From: Erythrophleum ivorense
Taxonomy: Eukaryota > Streptophyta > Magnoliopsida > Fabales > Fabaceae
NCBI GenBank assembly: GCA_026724425.1
Contig: JAIUCV010000351.1
Coordinates: 744,001 to 808,000 of the forward strand
Length of the DNA: 64,000 nucleotides
Direction: 5' to 3'
Part shown: positions 24,175-35,217 of the stretch, piece by piece
Numbering within the stretch: position 1 is the stretch's first letter
Layout of the letters: each line of letters opens with the position of its first letter
Notes under the pieces: model-generated
Databases searched by the model: none
Seen by the model: the letters and a program-made list of their open reading frames with translations, nothing else
What the model was told of the DNA's origin: nothing
Program-made: the position numbers and the translations under genes

Positions 24175-25630
24175 TCTGGGAGTTTAATAAACATAATTTA
24201 AATACTATTACTTAATATTATTATTTTTGGAGTGACGTATGCCGTAGATTTCTCTGTTCAATACTGACAATTGTAAAATTTATCAGATAGTGCCACCCAC
24301 TTATGTTGGAGGGCCTAACTGATAGTAATATATGTTGACCTTTTATCATATGAAAAATATCTAAATTCATCAAATAATTGGCGGCAGTGCCAACCACCAA
24401 CTGAGCAGGGTATACGTACGTTTTGAGCATTATACAATAGAAATAAATCTTTTTCTTCTTTTTAAGACTTTTCCTATTGTGGTAACTAAAGGCCGAAATA
24501 TTGGACCTCAATGAAATCACGAAAACATCGAGAAGTCTCTCATCACCAGCATATGAGAATATAAGACTTATATGGAATCTAAAGACTTTTCCTGGCATAG
24601 AATGGAATTTGAGTTTCACAATGATAATATAGGGTTTACAACAATGCACATATTAACCTAACTTAAAACTTAGTTTTAATATGATTATTTCAGGTGTTCA
24701 TATTAATTGCATGTAGTTCATAAAACATGGATATTTTTCAGTAATTATATGTTTTGTAATTAGAGAAAAAATATATATAAGTTGGAATTTATTATTTATT
24801 TATTTCTCTCTCTCTTCTACTCCAAAGCGCGTAATATAAGAGAAAATGCCAACTGATAATTTACATTTTGAAGTATAGAGTTTTAATACCAACTCTGAGT
24901 TTTATACATTGTTGTCTGCTAAAATTTATACGCCCAAATTTTTGTTAGTTTATTCTTATCTTAATTTGGTGGTTGCTGATGAATGATGAATGTAAATTAT
25001 TGAAAAGAGTCGCTTAATTACCACACACTCCAAATTCAAAGCTATATGACAAACCAATGAAACAGGAAATCCTTTCAAACAGCACCTTAACGGTCTCGAG
25101 CGAACAAGTAGTCCTCTTCTTGCCTTTCTATTCCATTTGCATAATTATCAGCAAACCCAAGGCTTTCTTAGCAAATAGTTGTGGCGCTTATCTCTTGTAT
25201 AATTAGCTTCATCACTTCGTGTGAAATACATTCAAAGCCCAGAAAAGTCAAACCCCTATTCATCACGGCAATCAGAAAGTGCCATCTCAACTTGTGCCTT
25301 GGCCCCCAAAAGACAATGACACTTGATATATTTCTCTCTTTCTGTTTCTTTTCAACAAAATATACACGTAGAAGAAAATTCAAATTACTTAGAGGCTTGT
25401 TTCTTCTCTTACACATTATTATGATAAATTATTTATAGACTTTTTAAGTTAACGTGCTTGAACTCTTGATTTAAATGATCAAGTGTTTATAAGTTCTATT
25501 CTCATTCTTTTAGCATAAAATATAATATACCCGTGTTTTATATTTTAAATTTTTTAGTTGTCACGGCCACAATTACTGCTCTATTTAACTTACGAATTCA
25601 TATATCGTCTTGCCCATCACCCTTTTGAGA
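24175..25630. other. Upstream region of LecRK copy 2 (proximal)
   Basis: No gene is seen. The sequence aligns with the upstream regions of LecRK copies 1 and 3. Landmarks are AGTTTAATAAACATAATTTAAAT, CAAATAATTGG, TTATACAATAGAAATAA, TTTTTCTTCTTTT, GAAAACATCGAGAAG and AAAGTGCCATCT. Open frames at 24221-24649 (-) and 25168-25438 have no support. Confidence 0.65.
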
Positions 25631-25632
25631 CT

Positions 25633-25678
25633 TTGACCCACAGAGGTCCCTCCACACAATTCATCCACCTCTTATAAA
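25633..25678 (+). promoter_or_regulatory. LecRK copy 2 proximal promoter: W-box core and TATA box
   Basis: TTGACC at 25633-25638 sits in the conserved block GAGACTTTGACCC then AGGTCCCTCC. TATAAA is at 25673-25678, 50 bp before the ATG. Spacing matches copy 1. WRKY regulation is inferred from the motif only. Confidence 0.6.
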
Positions 25679-25727
25679 GCACTAAATCTCTTAGCACAGT
25701 TTAATCCTTCTCTGCTTCCAGAATCTG

Positions 25728-27843
25728 ATGGCTGCATCATCATCAACACTTGATTTCCTCCTCCTCTTTCTTTCTCTTCTGGTTGCAGCTCAGGCTCAAC
25801 AAGTGACCCAGTTCTTCTTTCAGGGATTCAATAATAGTGAAAGTGATGTAGCCCTTGATGGAGCTACCATTGTCAAACCCAGTGGTTCACTTAAGCTCAC
25901 CAACAGATCATACAATATAGCAGGCCATGCTTTCTATTCCAAATCCTTTCAGATGCTTAATACAACCAAACAAAAAGCCTCTTCCTTTAGCACATCCTTC
26001 GTTTTCTCTATTGTCCCCTCAACCTCTGGCCCTGGTGGCTTCGGCCTTGCTTTCGCCATAGCACCCTCAACCCGATTTCCATGGGCTGGTTCTGGCCATT
26101 TTCTTGGTCTTGTTAACTCTTCCAATGATGGAAATTCTTCAAATCACATCTTTGCGGTCGAATTTGATACGGTAACGTTATATATTTTGCAATGATACAT
26201 TTGTCTATCAAAATTTTCTTGTCTTATTTTCAACACGAACTTTATGTGAGCAGGTAAGTGGCTACAGAAGTCAGTTTGACAGTGAGGGGAACCATGTTGG
26301 GGTCAATATCAATGGCATGAACTCAAGCGTCTCTGAACCAGCTGCTTACTTTAAAGAAGGCACAGAAGCTCAAAAGGAAGAGTTCAGTATGGAAAAATCT
26401 AATGCTGTACAAGCTTGGATAGATTATGATGGTGAAAAGAAAATTGTGAACGTGACTATAGCTCCTCTATCAGTGCTTAAACCCTCCAAACCACTCATAT
26501 CTCATCCCATTGACCTTAAGGAAGTTCTGAAGGACACCATGTTTGTTGGTTTCTCAGCATCAACAGGGGAAACTAAAGCAAGCTCCCATTACATTCTGGG
26601 ATGGAGCTTTTCAATGGATGGACCTTCTGCTGTACTCAACACTTCCGAGCTTCCAGAGCCACCATCAAAGGAGAATGATCCAAATTCAACCTCTTTCCCT
26701 TGGGTCAACTTTGCCATAGGAGTTTCGTCTGCTTTAACCTTAATATTGTTGCTTTCTTTGTGTTCTGTAGCGTTGTACAAGAGGTACACCAATTTTGAGA
26801 CTCTTGAGGATTGGGAACTCGACTGTCCTCACAGATTCAGATACAGAGATCTTCACACAGCAACAAAAGGATTCAAAGAGAGTGAGCTAATTGGAGTTGG
26901 AGGCTTTGGTGCTGTTTACAAAGGTGTCTTACCTTCCACAGGAACTGAGGTTGCTGTCAAGAGGATTGTTCGAAGCCCAATCCAAGGAATGAGGGAATTT
27001 GCAGCTGAGATTGAAAGCTTAGGAAGGTTAAGACATAAAAACTTGGTCAATCTTCAAGGATGGTGTAAGCAAAAAAATGATCTTCTTCTAATCTATGACT
27101 ACATCCCCAATGGAAGCCTTGACTCACTCCTCTTCAATCGAAGTCTTGTTTTGAGTTGGGACCAAAGGTTCAATATCATCAAGGGCATAGCAAATGGGCT
27201 ATTATATCTGCATGAAGAGTGGGAGCAAGTTGTAATCCATAGAGACATCAAAACCAGCAATATTCTCATCGATGGAGATTTAAATGCTCGCTTAGGTGAT
27301 TTTGGCCTAGCTAGGCTATATGATCATGGTGAAGTATCACACACAACCAACGTGGTTGGGACAATTGGGTATATAGCACCAGAATTGACTCGCACAGGAA
27401 AGGCATCCACGAGCTCTGATGTGTATGCTTATGGGGTTTTGCTTCTTGAAGTTGCTAGTGGGAGGAGACCTATTGGGTCAGGACAATTCTTTTTGGTGGA
27501 TTGGGTTGCAGAGAATTACAATCTGGGTCAGATTCTTGAAGTGGTTGACCATGAGTTGAACTCAGTTTATGTTGAGGAAGAGGTGGAATTGGTTCTGAAA
27601 TTGGGTCTTCTCTGTGCTCAACATAATGCAGATTCAAGACCTACCATAAGACAAGTAATAAGGTGCCTAAACTTTGATGACCCTCTTCCTGAAATTGGTG
27701 ATTGGAGGAGACAAATTGATTACGAGAGTAGCAGAAGGAGCTCAGGTTTCTTGAAAATAGTGTCTGCAAGTACTATCTCAACTTTACGTAACTCATCCTC
27801 CATTAATAGCATGAATAGTAGGCCTATGGAACCTGGTACGTAG
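25728..27843 (+). CDS. L-type lectin receptor kinase, class VI-like (copy 2)
   Basis: Predicted 677 aa. Exons are 25728-26171 and 26254-27843, with a short 82-bp intron at the same codon junction as in the paralogs (EFDT|VSGY). The reading frame from 26254 is open through the apparent later Met at 26317, so that Met is not the start. Architecture: signal peptide (AQAQQ cleavage region, ~23), legume-lectin domain, transmembrane helix (~300-323), kinase with GVGGFGAV, VAVKR Lys (~384), HRD (~477-479) and DFG (~497-499). It keeps the lectin NHVGV motif and EFD metal-site residues. The kinase half is almost identical in nucleotide sequence to copy 1, while the ectodomain and 3' flank differ. The tail ends PMEPGT, followed by a (GA)n run at 27850. 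All motifs are intact, so it is likely functional. Confidence 0.93.
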
Positions 27844-28021
27844 CAATATAGAGAGAGAGAGAGAGAGAGAATGTTCTCACGTTCGTTTCCTTCCACTTTC
27901 AATTCATTTTATTTTTTAAGTTCTCTGGTTTCCTTGAAAATATTAGGATCAAGAAATGAAATTTTGCAAAGGTTCAATCCACACAAAACATGAAACCAGA
28001 ATCCATTAAGTCTATCCTTTA

Positions 28022-28530
28022 TGACATCAACGGCTTCTCTCTTTTCTTTTTCATTTGCATTTCTCCTCTTTCATTTGCATCTTTCCCTTTTCAAATCAAA
28101 GTACCGGAGTGTTCTCCTTTTATCACACGCTTCAATTTTGCTTAAGAAGAAGAGAGTTGGCTGGAGAGAGAGAGAAAAGCACGTATCCTATCCACTGTAT
28201 CATGACAAAAGTGGATGAAAACTTCTCTTAAAAATAAATCAATCAAGTAACCACCAGTAAGCACTTATGCAAATTCTCAAATTAACTTTATTATATCATC
28301 AATTGGTCATGATCAAAACTTTAACCATATTAACTAGAGGGATAGAAATGTTAAAGGTTGGTTCAATACTTTCTTTGCATAAACGATTTCTGATTTAGGT
28401 TTGTTTGGGGTTGTTTGTTCATTTGGGTTATTTTTCATCTCACGGATATGGTTGTTTGTACACCAACTGATTGAATCCTGTTTGTTAGTATGCTCTCTAA
28501 GTTTTCCCGGAGTACCATTTTCCCTAAATG
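28022..28530 (+). repeat. Segment A, forward copy
   Basis: This segment matches the reverse complement of ~39345-39905. Shared landmarks are TCATTTGCATTTCTCCTCTTTC, GTTCTCCTTTTATCAC, AGTTGGCTGGAGAGAG, GATACAGTGGATAGGATAC (complement), GTCATGATCAAAACTTTAACC and AAACGATTTCTGATTTAGG. It has no recognised coding capacity (open frames 28021-28218 and 28401-28583 are not conserved as protein). Confidence 0.8.
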
Positions 28531-28708
28531 ACTCTGAACTCGTATGTTCACTTTCTTTTCACAATCACAGTCATTATTCATAAACTTCCTATTAATAAAC
28601 TATTTGCCTTCTCGGCCACAGGGTGAAAAAGTTAATTATTGAGCAAGCAATATAGAAGCGACTTAGCAGACAAAGAGCGCATGATTATCATTTTCCTATT
28701 AAATATTA

Positions 28709-28820
28709 TATGGAAGATTGAAGCAGAAAAAAAAGACTAGAAAGAATCACCAGTTTGGGATCTTTTCTCCTCTTTAACGTAGAGCTCATGCATAATCTGA
28801 TGTTTATAACAAACCACGAG

Positions 28821-28852
<32 letters not shown>

Positions 28853-29098
28853 GGTCAATCAATATTTAAAACCATTTGGAAAATGGAATCATGCATGAGA
28901 ATTTAGAAGTAGCTAAACAAAGATGATGGTAACTTTATTATGTTTCTACTAACTAAAATAGGCTTTTATTCAACGAGCCGACTTTGCTAATATATATTAG
29001 AATTATTATAACATATGAAGAAGACAAACTAATCATCAATTAAGATCATAATTATAGGATAAATTATCATTTATTTTCTTGTGATTAATTTGTATTAG
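28709..29098 (+). repeat. Segment B, copy 1
   Basis: Direct repeat of 39996-40690. Shared landmarks are TGGAAGATTGAAG, GAATCACCAGTTTG, CTCATGCATAATCTGATG, AATATTTAAAACCATTTGG, AGGCTTTTATTCAACGAGC and AACTAATCATCAATTA. This copy lacks ~310 bp present in the other (about 40063-40372). It contains a (TA)13 run at 28823-28849. Confidence 0.8.
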
Positions 29099-29589
29099 CC
29101 TAAGGTTGTCTAGGCCCATGATATTGATGGTAACAAAACTCAAAATTTATTTAAAGTTTATTTATCTTTATTGGCCCATATATATGTTCATTGTTATTAA
29201 CTAAAATACAAAAAATCTTAATATACAAATGACAAAAAGAGAACATCTTTTGGGCAGGTAAAATACAAACTGAACATGAAACAATAATTGTTTCTGTCTC
29301 TCTCTACTACAATTATCTTTGTTACTTATAAAGATGATTTTTTTTTTCAAATCCATGTATTGAGCCTCAAATAGTATTAATGACGATTAGACCAAATGGG
29401 TTGCATGGAAAAAATTACTCAAGTGGCCAATAGCTACACAAATGAAAGCTTATAAACATTAAAGACATGCCTCGCTTGCTCCAACCAAAAAGACTTTGCA
29501 TGATAAAAAAAAATTTGTAATAGCTAGGAGTTACTAAAAATCTATATCTATGCTGGAATTCAAAGAGCAAAACCATAGAGAATAAAGAA

Positions 29590-30290
29590 AGAATTTTTGA
29601 ATCATTGTGACTATTGTATTTCCTAGTTTCTTGTTTATTAATTTATTAGAAGCAATCTTCGAGTTTAGCAAAAATCTTGTAAAAAGAGAAAATATGTTCC
29701 TTCAATCTCTATTGTAAATTTCTGAATAAATTAGTTGAGAGTAAGTTATACAAAATCCTATAAAAAGTTTAAAGTAAACTTGAAAAACTTGTATTGGTGG
29801 TGAGCACACAAAAATCATTACCATTATAAGGTTGTTTTGAATAATAAAGAAAAATCCCTTAAAAGTTTAAAAGGATTGAGCATAGGTAGGTTGAGTTAGG
29901 ATAAATCTCTATGTGTTTCTCTTACCCTTAATCTTTTCTACTTACTGCATAGTTTGCCTCCACCAGACTCTCCACTCACATATTAAGTTAGTTTCATGTT
30001 ACACTTACTCATTCCACTTGCTCTATATTATTCTATTACATCATATAACTATTTGCTCCCTTTACTTGCACAACACATTTTAATTTAATTTTATTATATA
30101 TCTATTTGCTTCCTCCACTAACACTTCACATGCAACATTGAGATTATTTAATTCATTTAGTCATTATTTGCTTGCTCTAGTAAACTTCTGCTTACTCCAC
30201 ATGTGCATTCTCTATTTTTTATCAGTGAATTTTTAATTAATTAAATTTTTTATATAACACACATATTTACTCCCCTCTAAGTATATTTAT
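29590..30290 (+). mobile_element. Probable 5' LTR of the copia relic (boundaries uncertain)
   Basis: The sequence immediately upstream of the primer-binding region resembles plant copia LTRs (GGTGGTGAGCACA, ATCATTACCATTATAAGG, GAGTTAGGATAAATCTCTATGTGTTTCTCTTACCCT, in order). It ends near AAGTATATTTATCA. There is no second LTR in the window, so the boundaries cannot be fixed by comparison. Confidence 0.45.
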
Positions 30291-30292
30291 CA

Positions 30293-33200
30293 ATTAGTAT
30301 CAAAGTTGGTCTCACTTGTTTTTGTGCTTAACAGTTGAGAGAAAAGGTCTTTTCTTTTTGTTGCAAAAAATAAATACTAATACTTTAGAAAGAACTTACT
30401 CTCAAGAAGGATTCTCAACTGTTAGGCCACCCTACTTCGTAAAAAAGCATTTCTCACACTAGAAGGAAAAAAATGAAAACATACATTTGTTTGGCTAATT
30501 ATCTAGTGTGAAAGTCATTAAGGAAGGTTCAAAAATGCCCAAAAAGGTAGATCTGACAACTAGAGTAATTATAGACAAGCTAAGAAGTAAATGGATAGAA
30601 GACAATATAAAGTTGGTCCAATGTAATCATTGAGCAAAAAATATTTTGATTTGTGTTATCAATGGATGAAAATACGACAAGATATCAAGCTATAAGACAG
30701 CTAAAGAAATGTGAGAAAAAAATCACAATTTCTCATAAAGGAACCTACAAAGTGAAGGAGAGTAATCTAAATGCACTTATATATGAATATAAACTTTTGC
30801 ATATGAAAGAAAATGAAGATATCGAAGAAACGTATAACAGATTTGCTAAACTAGTAAGGGATCTAAAAGTTTTAACAGAAAATACATTGACCTTGAACTT
30901 AATCGCAAAATCCTCAGAAGTATTCCATAAAAGTGGCAATCCAATGTAGATTCTATTGAAATTGGAAATCTTCAGAAACTCTTATACAATGAACTTTAAG
31001 GGATACTCATTGCCCATGAAAAGAATTATTTAAAAAGGCATGAATTGGAGTAGATAAGAAGGTCAATAGCATTAAAATTTGCTGCCATTGAAGTAACTTT
31101 CAACGAAGAAGATGAAGGAGAATTGGATGCATAGGATAAAGCCTTTTTCTCAAAAAGGCTAGACAAATATGTCAAGATGAAAAAAGAGCTTTAGAAAAAT
31201 AAGGGAAACATGTCTAAAGGCAATCATTAAAAAAAGGAACCAAGGAAGGCTATAATTACATGTTACGAGTGTGGAAAAACTACACACATCATATTAGAAT
31301 GTCTATATGTAAAGAAGAAGCCTATTAAATCCCATGGGAATAAGAAAGTTATGGCAGCATAAAGCAATGATAATGAAGATGAAGAACTTGAACAAGAGAT
31401 GGCCAACATGTGCTTGATGGCTCTTAAAGATAGTGAGTTAATAAATGAAAACTCCCTCTCTTATACTGTATTAGATGAAACATTTAATGAACTTTTTACT
31501 AATTTTAAAAATTTATTTGCTAAATATGAAAATCAACTCCAAATAAACTCTAAAGTAGAAAGGAATGTTCAAATGCTTGAATTTAAACTAGAATCAATCC
31601 TAGAAGAAAATAAAACTTTAAAGCAACAAGTTACTATTTTAACAAAGGATTTGGCAAATTTTGTTAAAAGAAAAGAAAATTTGAATATACTATCAAGCAA
31701 AAAATAGTGCATGTTTGATAAATGAGGAATAGGATATGAATGAAAAGAAAATGTAAAGTTATATAAAATTTTTTTTCTTAAATAAGCCTCTTCCACCTTT
31801 TGTTTGTATTATAATAAAAATTATTGTACATGTTATAAATATAAATCCAAAAGGGGAAAACTTGTATGGATTGCAAAAAAACACCGTTAAGCCTAACACT
31901 AATTTGAAAAGGCCCAAAAAGGTTTGGGTATCTAAAAAACGTTAAAATATTTTTAGGTTTACATGAAAGGAAGGATATCAAAACAACAATGTTTTTTAAA
32001 TAGTGGCTATTCTAAACACATGATTGGAGACCCATCTCATTTTTTATCCTTCACAAGAAAGGATGGAGATCTATCACATTCGATGATAGAGAAAAAGATA
32101 AGATCATTAGTGAAGGTAAGGTGGAATTAATTGAAAATTGTTACTTAGACAATGTTTTCCTTATTATTGGTTTGAAACATAATCTACTTAGTATTAGTCA
32201 ATTCTATAACAAAGGATATAAAGTAATGTTTGATCCCATACATTGTACTATCTACAATGAAGAATTTGAAAATATTTACATCCTTACCTTAAACAAACTA
32301 AGTTTTAAGAATATGACATATCTTTTTTCTATATGTAATGATCCTTAGTTGTGGCATCAAAAACTTGACCAGGCTAGCATATATACTATATCTAAATTGT
32401 CTAAGCTTAACCTTATAAAAAGTTGCCCAAAGTTTGAAAAGAATCACTTATATGATGCATGCCAATTAAGAAAATAAGTGAGATCTTTCTTTAAATCCAA
32501 GGAATTTGTCTCCTCAACCTGGCCACTCCAATTATTACATATGAATCTTTTTAGTCTAATGCAAACTTGAAATTTTGGTAGAAAAAGTTATACAATTATA
32601 ATCATTGATGACTTCTCTAGGTTTATTTGAATTCTCTTTCTTTTACAAATCAAGCATTTAATTTTGTAGTCTTTTGTAAAAAAATTCAAAGAGAATAAGG
32701 GTATTTAATCTTTAGTGTTAGGAGTGATTATGGTAAGAAATTTGAAAATAAATTATTTAAAAAATTTTGTAATAAGTAGGGTTTTAATTATAACTTTTCC
32801 ACACTAAGAACTTCATAATAGAATGGAGTTGTTAAAAGGAAAAACTAATTTTTCAAAACATTGCTAGAATTATGCTTAAATATTTTTAGGTTGAAACTAT
32901 AAATACTGATTGTTATATTTTGAATCATTATCTCATTAGACCTATTCTTAAAAAGATTTCGTATGAATTATGAAAAGGCAAAAAATCTAATTTTAGTTAT
33001 TTTTATGCATTTGGTTATAAGTTCTTTATTCATAATAATAGAAAAGATAACTTAAAAAATTTTGATACTAAAAATGATGAGGAAATATTCTTAGAATATT
33101 AAACATCTAGTAAAATATACCAAATATACAATGAAAGAACTATAGTGGTAGAAAAGTCCATGCATGTGGTAGTTGATGAAACTAATCGTACTTTAAAAAA

Positions 33201-33335
33201 ATAGTTTATACAAATGAAGATGAGCATATTTCAAAAAGAAATCATCCATATTAGCAACCAAATCAAAGCTTAATAGATAAGATAAAAAAAGATAGCAAAG
33301 AAAGCTATTTAAACCCACTCAGAATCACTGATAAA
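30293..33335 (+). mobile_element. Ty1/copia (Sirevirus-like) internal region, degenerate
   Basis: A primer-binding-like TTAGTATCAAAGTTGG lies at ~30293. Gag follows at ~30653-31370: VKESNLNALIYEYKLLHMKE, YNRFAKLVRDLK, then FSKRLDKYVKMKK and a CCHC knuckle CYECGKTTHIILEC (30,262-32-type spacing, at ~31261). MANMCLMALKDSE and a coiled-coil (31399-31707) follow, as in Sirevirus/Maximus gag. Pre-integrase and integrase remnants are GLKHNLLSISQFYNKGYKVMF (~32173), LWHQKLDQASIYTI (~32350) and IIDDFSRFI (~32603). Many stops and frameshifts are present, and RT/RNase H are not recognised before the LINE insertion at 33336. No function is expected. Confidence 0.75.
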
Positions 33336-33401
33336 CCATTAGAGATGCCCATCATCAGAAAAATTCCTAATAAGTAAAGGCAGCCTAATAGACGAAAGGG
33401 G

Positions 33402-35165
33402 ATGGCAGGTGAGACGGGTGAGACCAGAGAACTTAAGCTGCCGCTTTCGCAGGAAGAGACGGACGCCCTGAACAGAATTCGGAAAAAGGTCCAAATGGAA
33501 GAGGGTCAATTTTCAGAGGAGCAAACGCTTGTTCCTCGTGCGGAAGACTAGATGGAGGATGCGAAGGTGGGGAATAAAGATGTGAACGCGGTGGTGGGAG
33601 AAGAAGGTTGGTCGGTTAAGAATAAGGAAGAAAGAGGGGGTAAGCCTCAAAAGAAGACATATAAGCAGGCCTTCGTGAAGGAGGCAGGATCGGACACGGA
33701 AGATGGAGATGAGGAGGAGGAGGACTGGTGGAGCGATGATCGTTGGAAGACGAGGATCAGTGTAGTTAATACTGCTGAAAGACCAAATGTCATTATTCCT
33801 CCTTTGGAGAAGAAGAGGTTAGCTAAAAGATGGAGGAAAACGCTGATAGTGAAGTTGTTGGGGAGAATGATCAGGGAGGATTATTTAGTTAGAAAGCTTC
33901 AACAGATTTGGGGGATGCATGGAGACCAATTTGAGACCATCGACATGGGCTCGAGGTTCTTTTTGATTAATTTCAAAGAGAGATCAGATCATAAGTTTGC
34001 GCTTACTGGGGGTCCATGGCTGATCATGGACCATTATTTAGCGGTGCAACCTTGGAAGGAGGATTTTGAACCGGAATATGAGTCGATAAAAAATATTGCC
34101 GCATGGATTAGAATTTCCAGATTACCCATGGATTACTATGATAAAGGTATCTTGTATGTTCTTGGTAGTCAGGTGGGGAAAGTGTTGAAAGTAGATTTGA
34201 CCACCTTGAAGCGAAGTAAAGGAAGGTTTGCGCATATATGCGTGGAATTAGATTTGAAAAAGCCTTTACTTTCGTTGATTCAGATTAATGGTAAGGAGCG
34301 TAGAATTGAGTATGAAGGGATTCACATGATTTGTTTCTCTTGCGGCCGTTACGGCCATGATAAAGATCACTGCCCTTATAAGAAGGTGGCCGATGATAAG
34401 GGTAAGAAGGTGAGTGGCTCAGGTGGCGATTCTATAGAGGAAAACAGTAACAAGTAGGCTAATCAAGATGAAATAACAAATGGTGCAGCTAGGAATATAG
34501 TGGTTAAGGACGGGCAGCTAGAAAGTAAGGATATGGTGTACGGAGAATGGATGGCAGTTGACAGGGCATGTAGATCTCGGCGGGGATTTAGTGGAGTCAG
34601 ATCTAATAATCTGTATGGAAGTGATCCAAGGAGTGATAATGGTGTTAATTTCGAGGGATCTCACTTTTCGGCTCTAACAGATAATGATAAGGTTAATGGG
34701 ACTCCTGCTAGTGGGGAGACTGATGGGAGGGCCCTTCTAAGAGAAAGGAGTTATATGGGCCGTGGATGAAATAAGGGGAGTAGGACTAAGGTGTAGGGGG
34801 AGGATACAGGCAGAACTTTAATCAAGTCAAAAACTAGACAAAGTGAAGGCCCAATGGAAAGGTACTTGAGAATCAAGAAGAATTTGGACCTAGACAAGTT
34901 AGGCTCTAAGAGTATAAATGAATTGGTGGGTCAACATATAGACATAGATAATGAAGGCATAAGGGAAGAGAAGTCTGCCAATAAGGAGCCTATTATTTTA
35001 CATGAGCGGTCAAAGGGTATGGGTGTGGATGGGGCCGATAATCCTCTTGATCCAGGAGCATATGGGGTTCAGAAGCTTCTAACTAGAGAAAATCAACTGT
35101 TAGAGGTTTGTCACAGTAAGTTGGGCACAGGTATTATTTCCTCATGTGAGGAAAAGCAAGCCTAG
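33402..35165 (+). pseudogene. LINE ORF1 (DUF4283 and CCHC zinc knuckle), broken by stops
   Basis: One continuous reading frame of 588 codons from ATG 33402 to TAG 35163 is interrupted only by four stops (33549, 34455, 34767, 34794), with no frameshift. The part from 33552 has the DUF4283 RNA-binding-like core (RKLQQIWGMHGDQFETIDMG, WLIMDHYLAVQPWKEDFEP, AAWIRISRLP, YYDKGILYVLGSQVGK). It then has the CCHC knuckle CFSCGRYGHDKDHC (~34329) and YGEWMAVDRACRSRRG (~34540), typical of plant L1 ORF1. Family role: RNA chaperone of the retrotransposition particle. Stop contexts suggest former CAG, TGG or similar codons. Confidence 0.88.
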
Positions 35166-35217
35166 TTGTTTCACTTCCTGTTGGGCTTGGTCCTTTCTTT
35201 GCTTTTGAAGTGTTTTA

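Noticed and set aside
26317..27843. LecRK copy 2 second frame as an independent kinase gene starting at Met 26317
   Set aside because: The frame is open upstream to a splice acceptor at 26253/26254 and joins the lectin exon as in both paralogs.
30653..31707. Gag and coiled-coil frames as host genes
   Set aside because: They sit in order between a primer-binding-like site and integrase remnants, with stops, so they belong to the copia relic.
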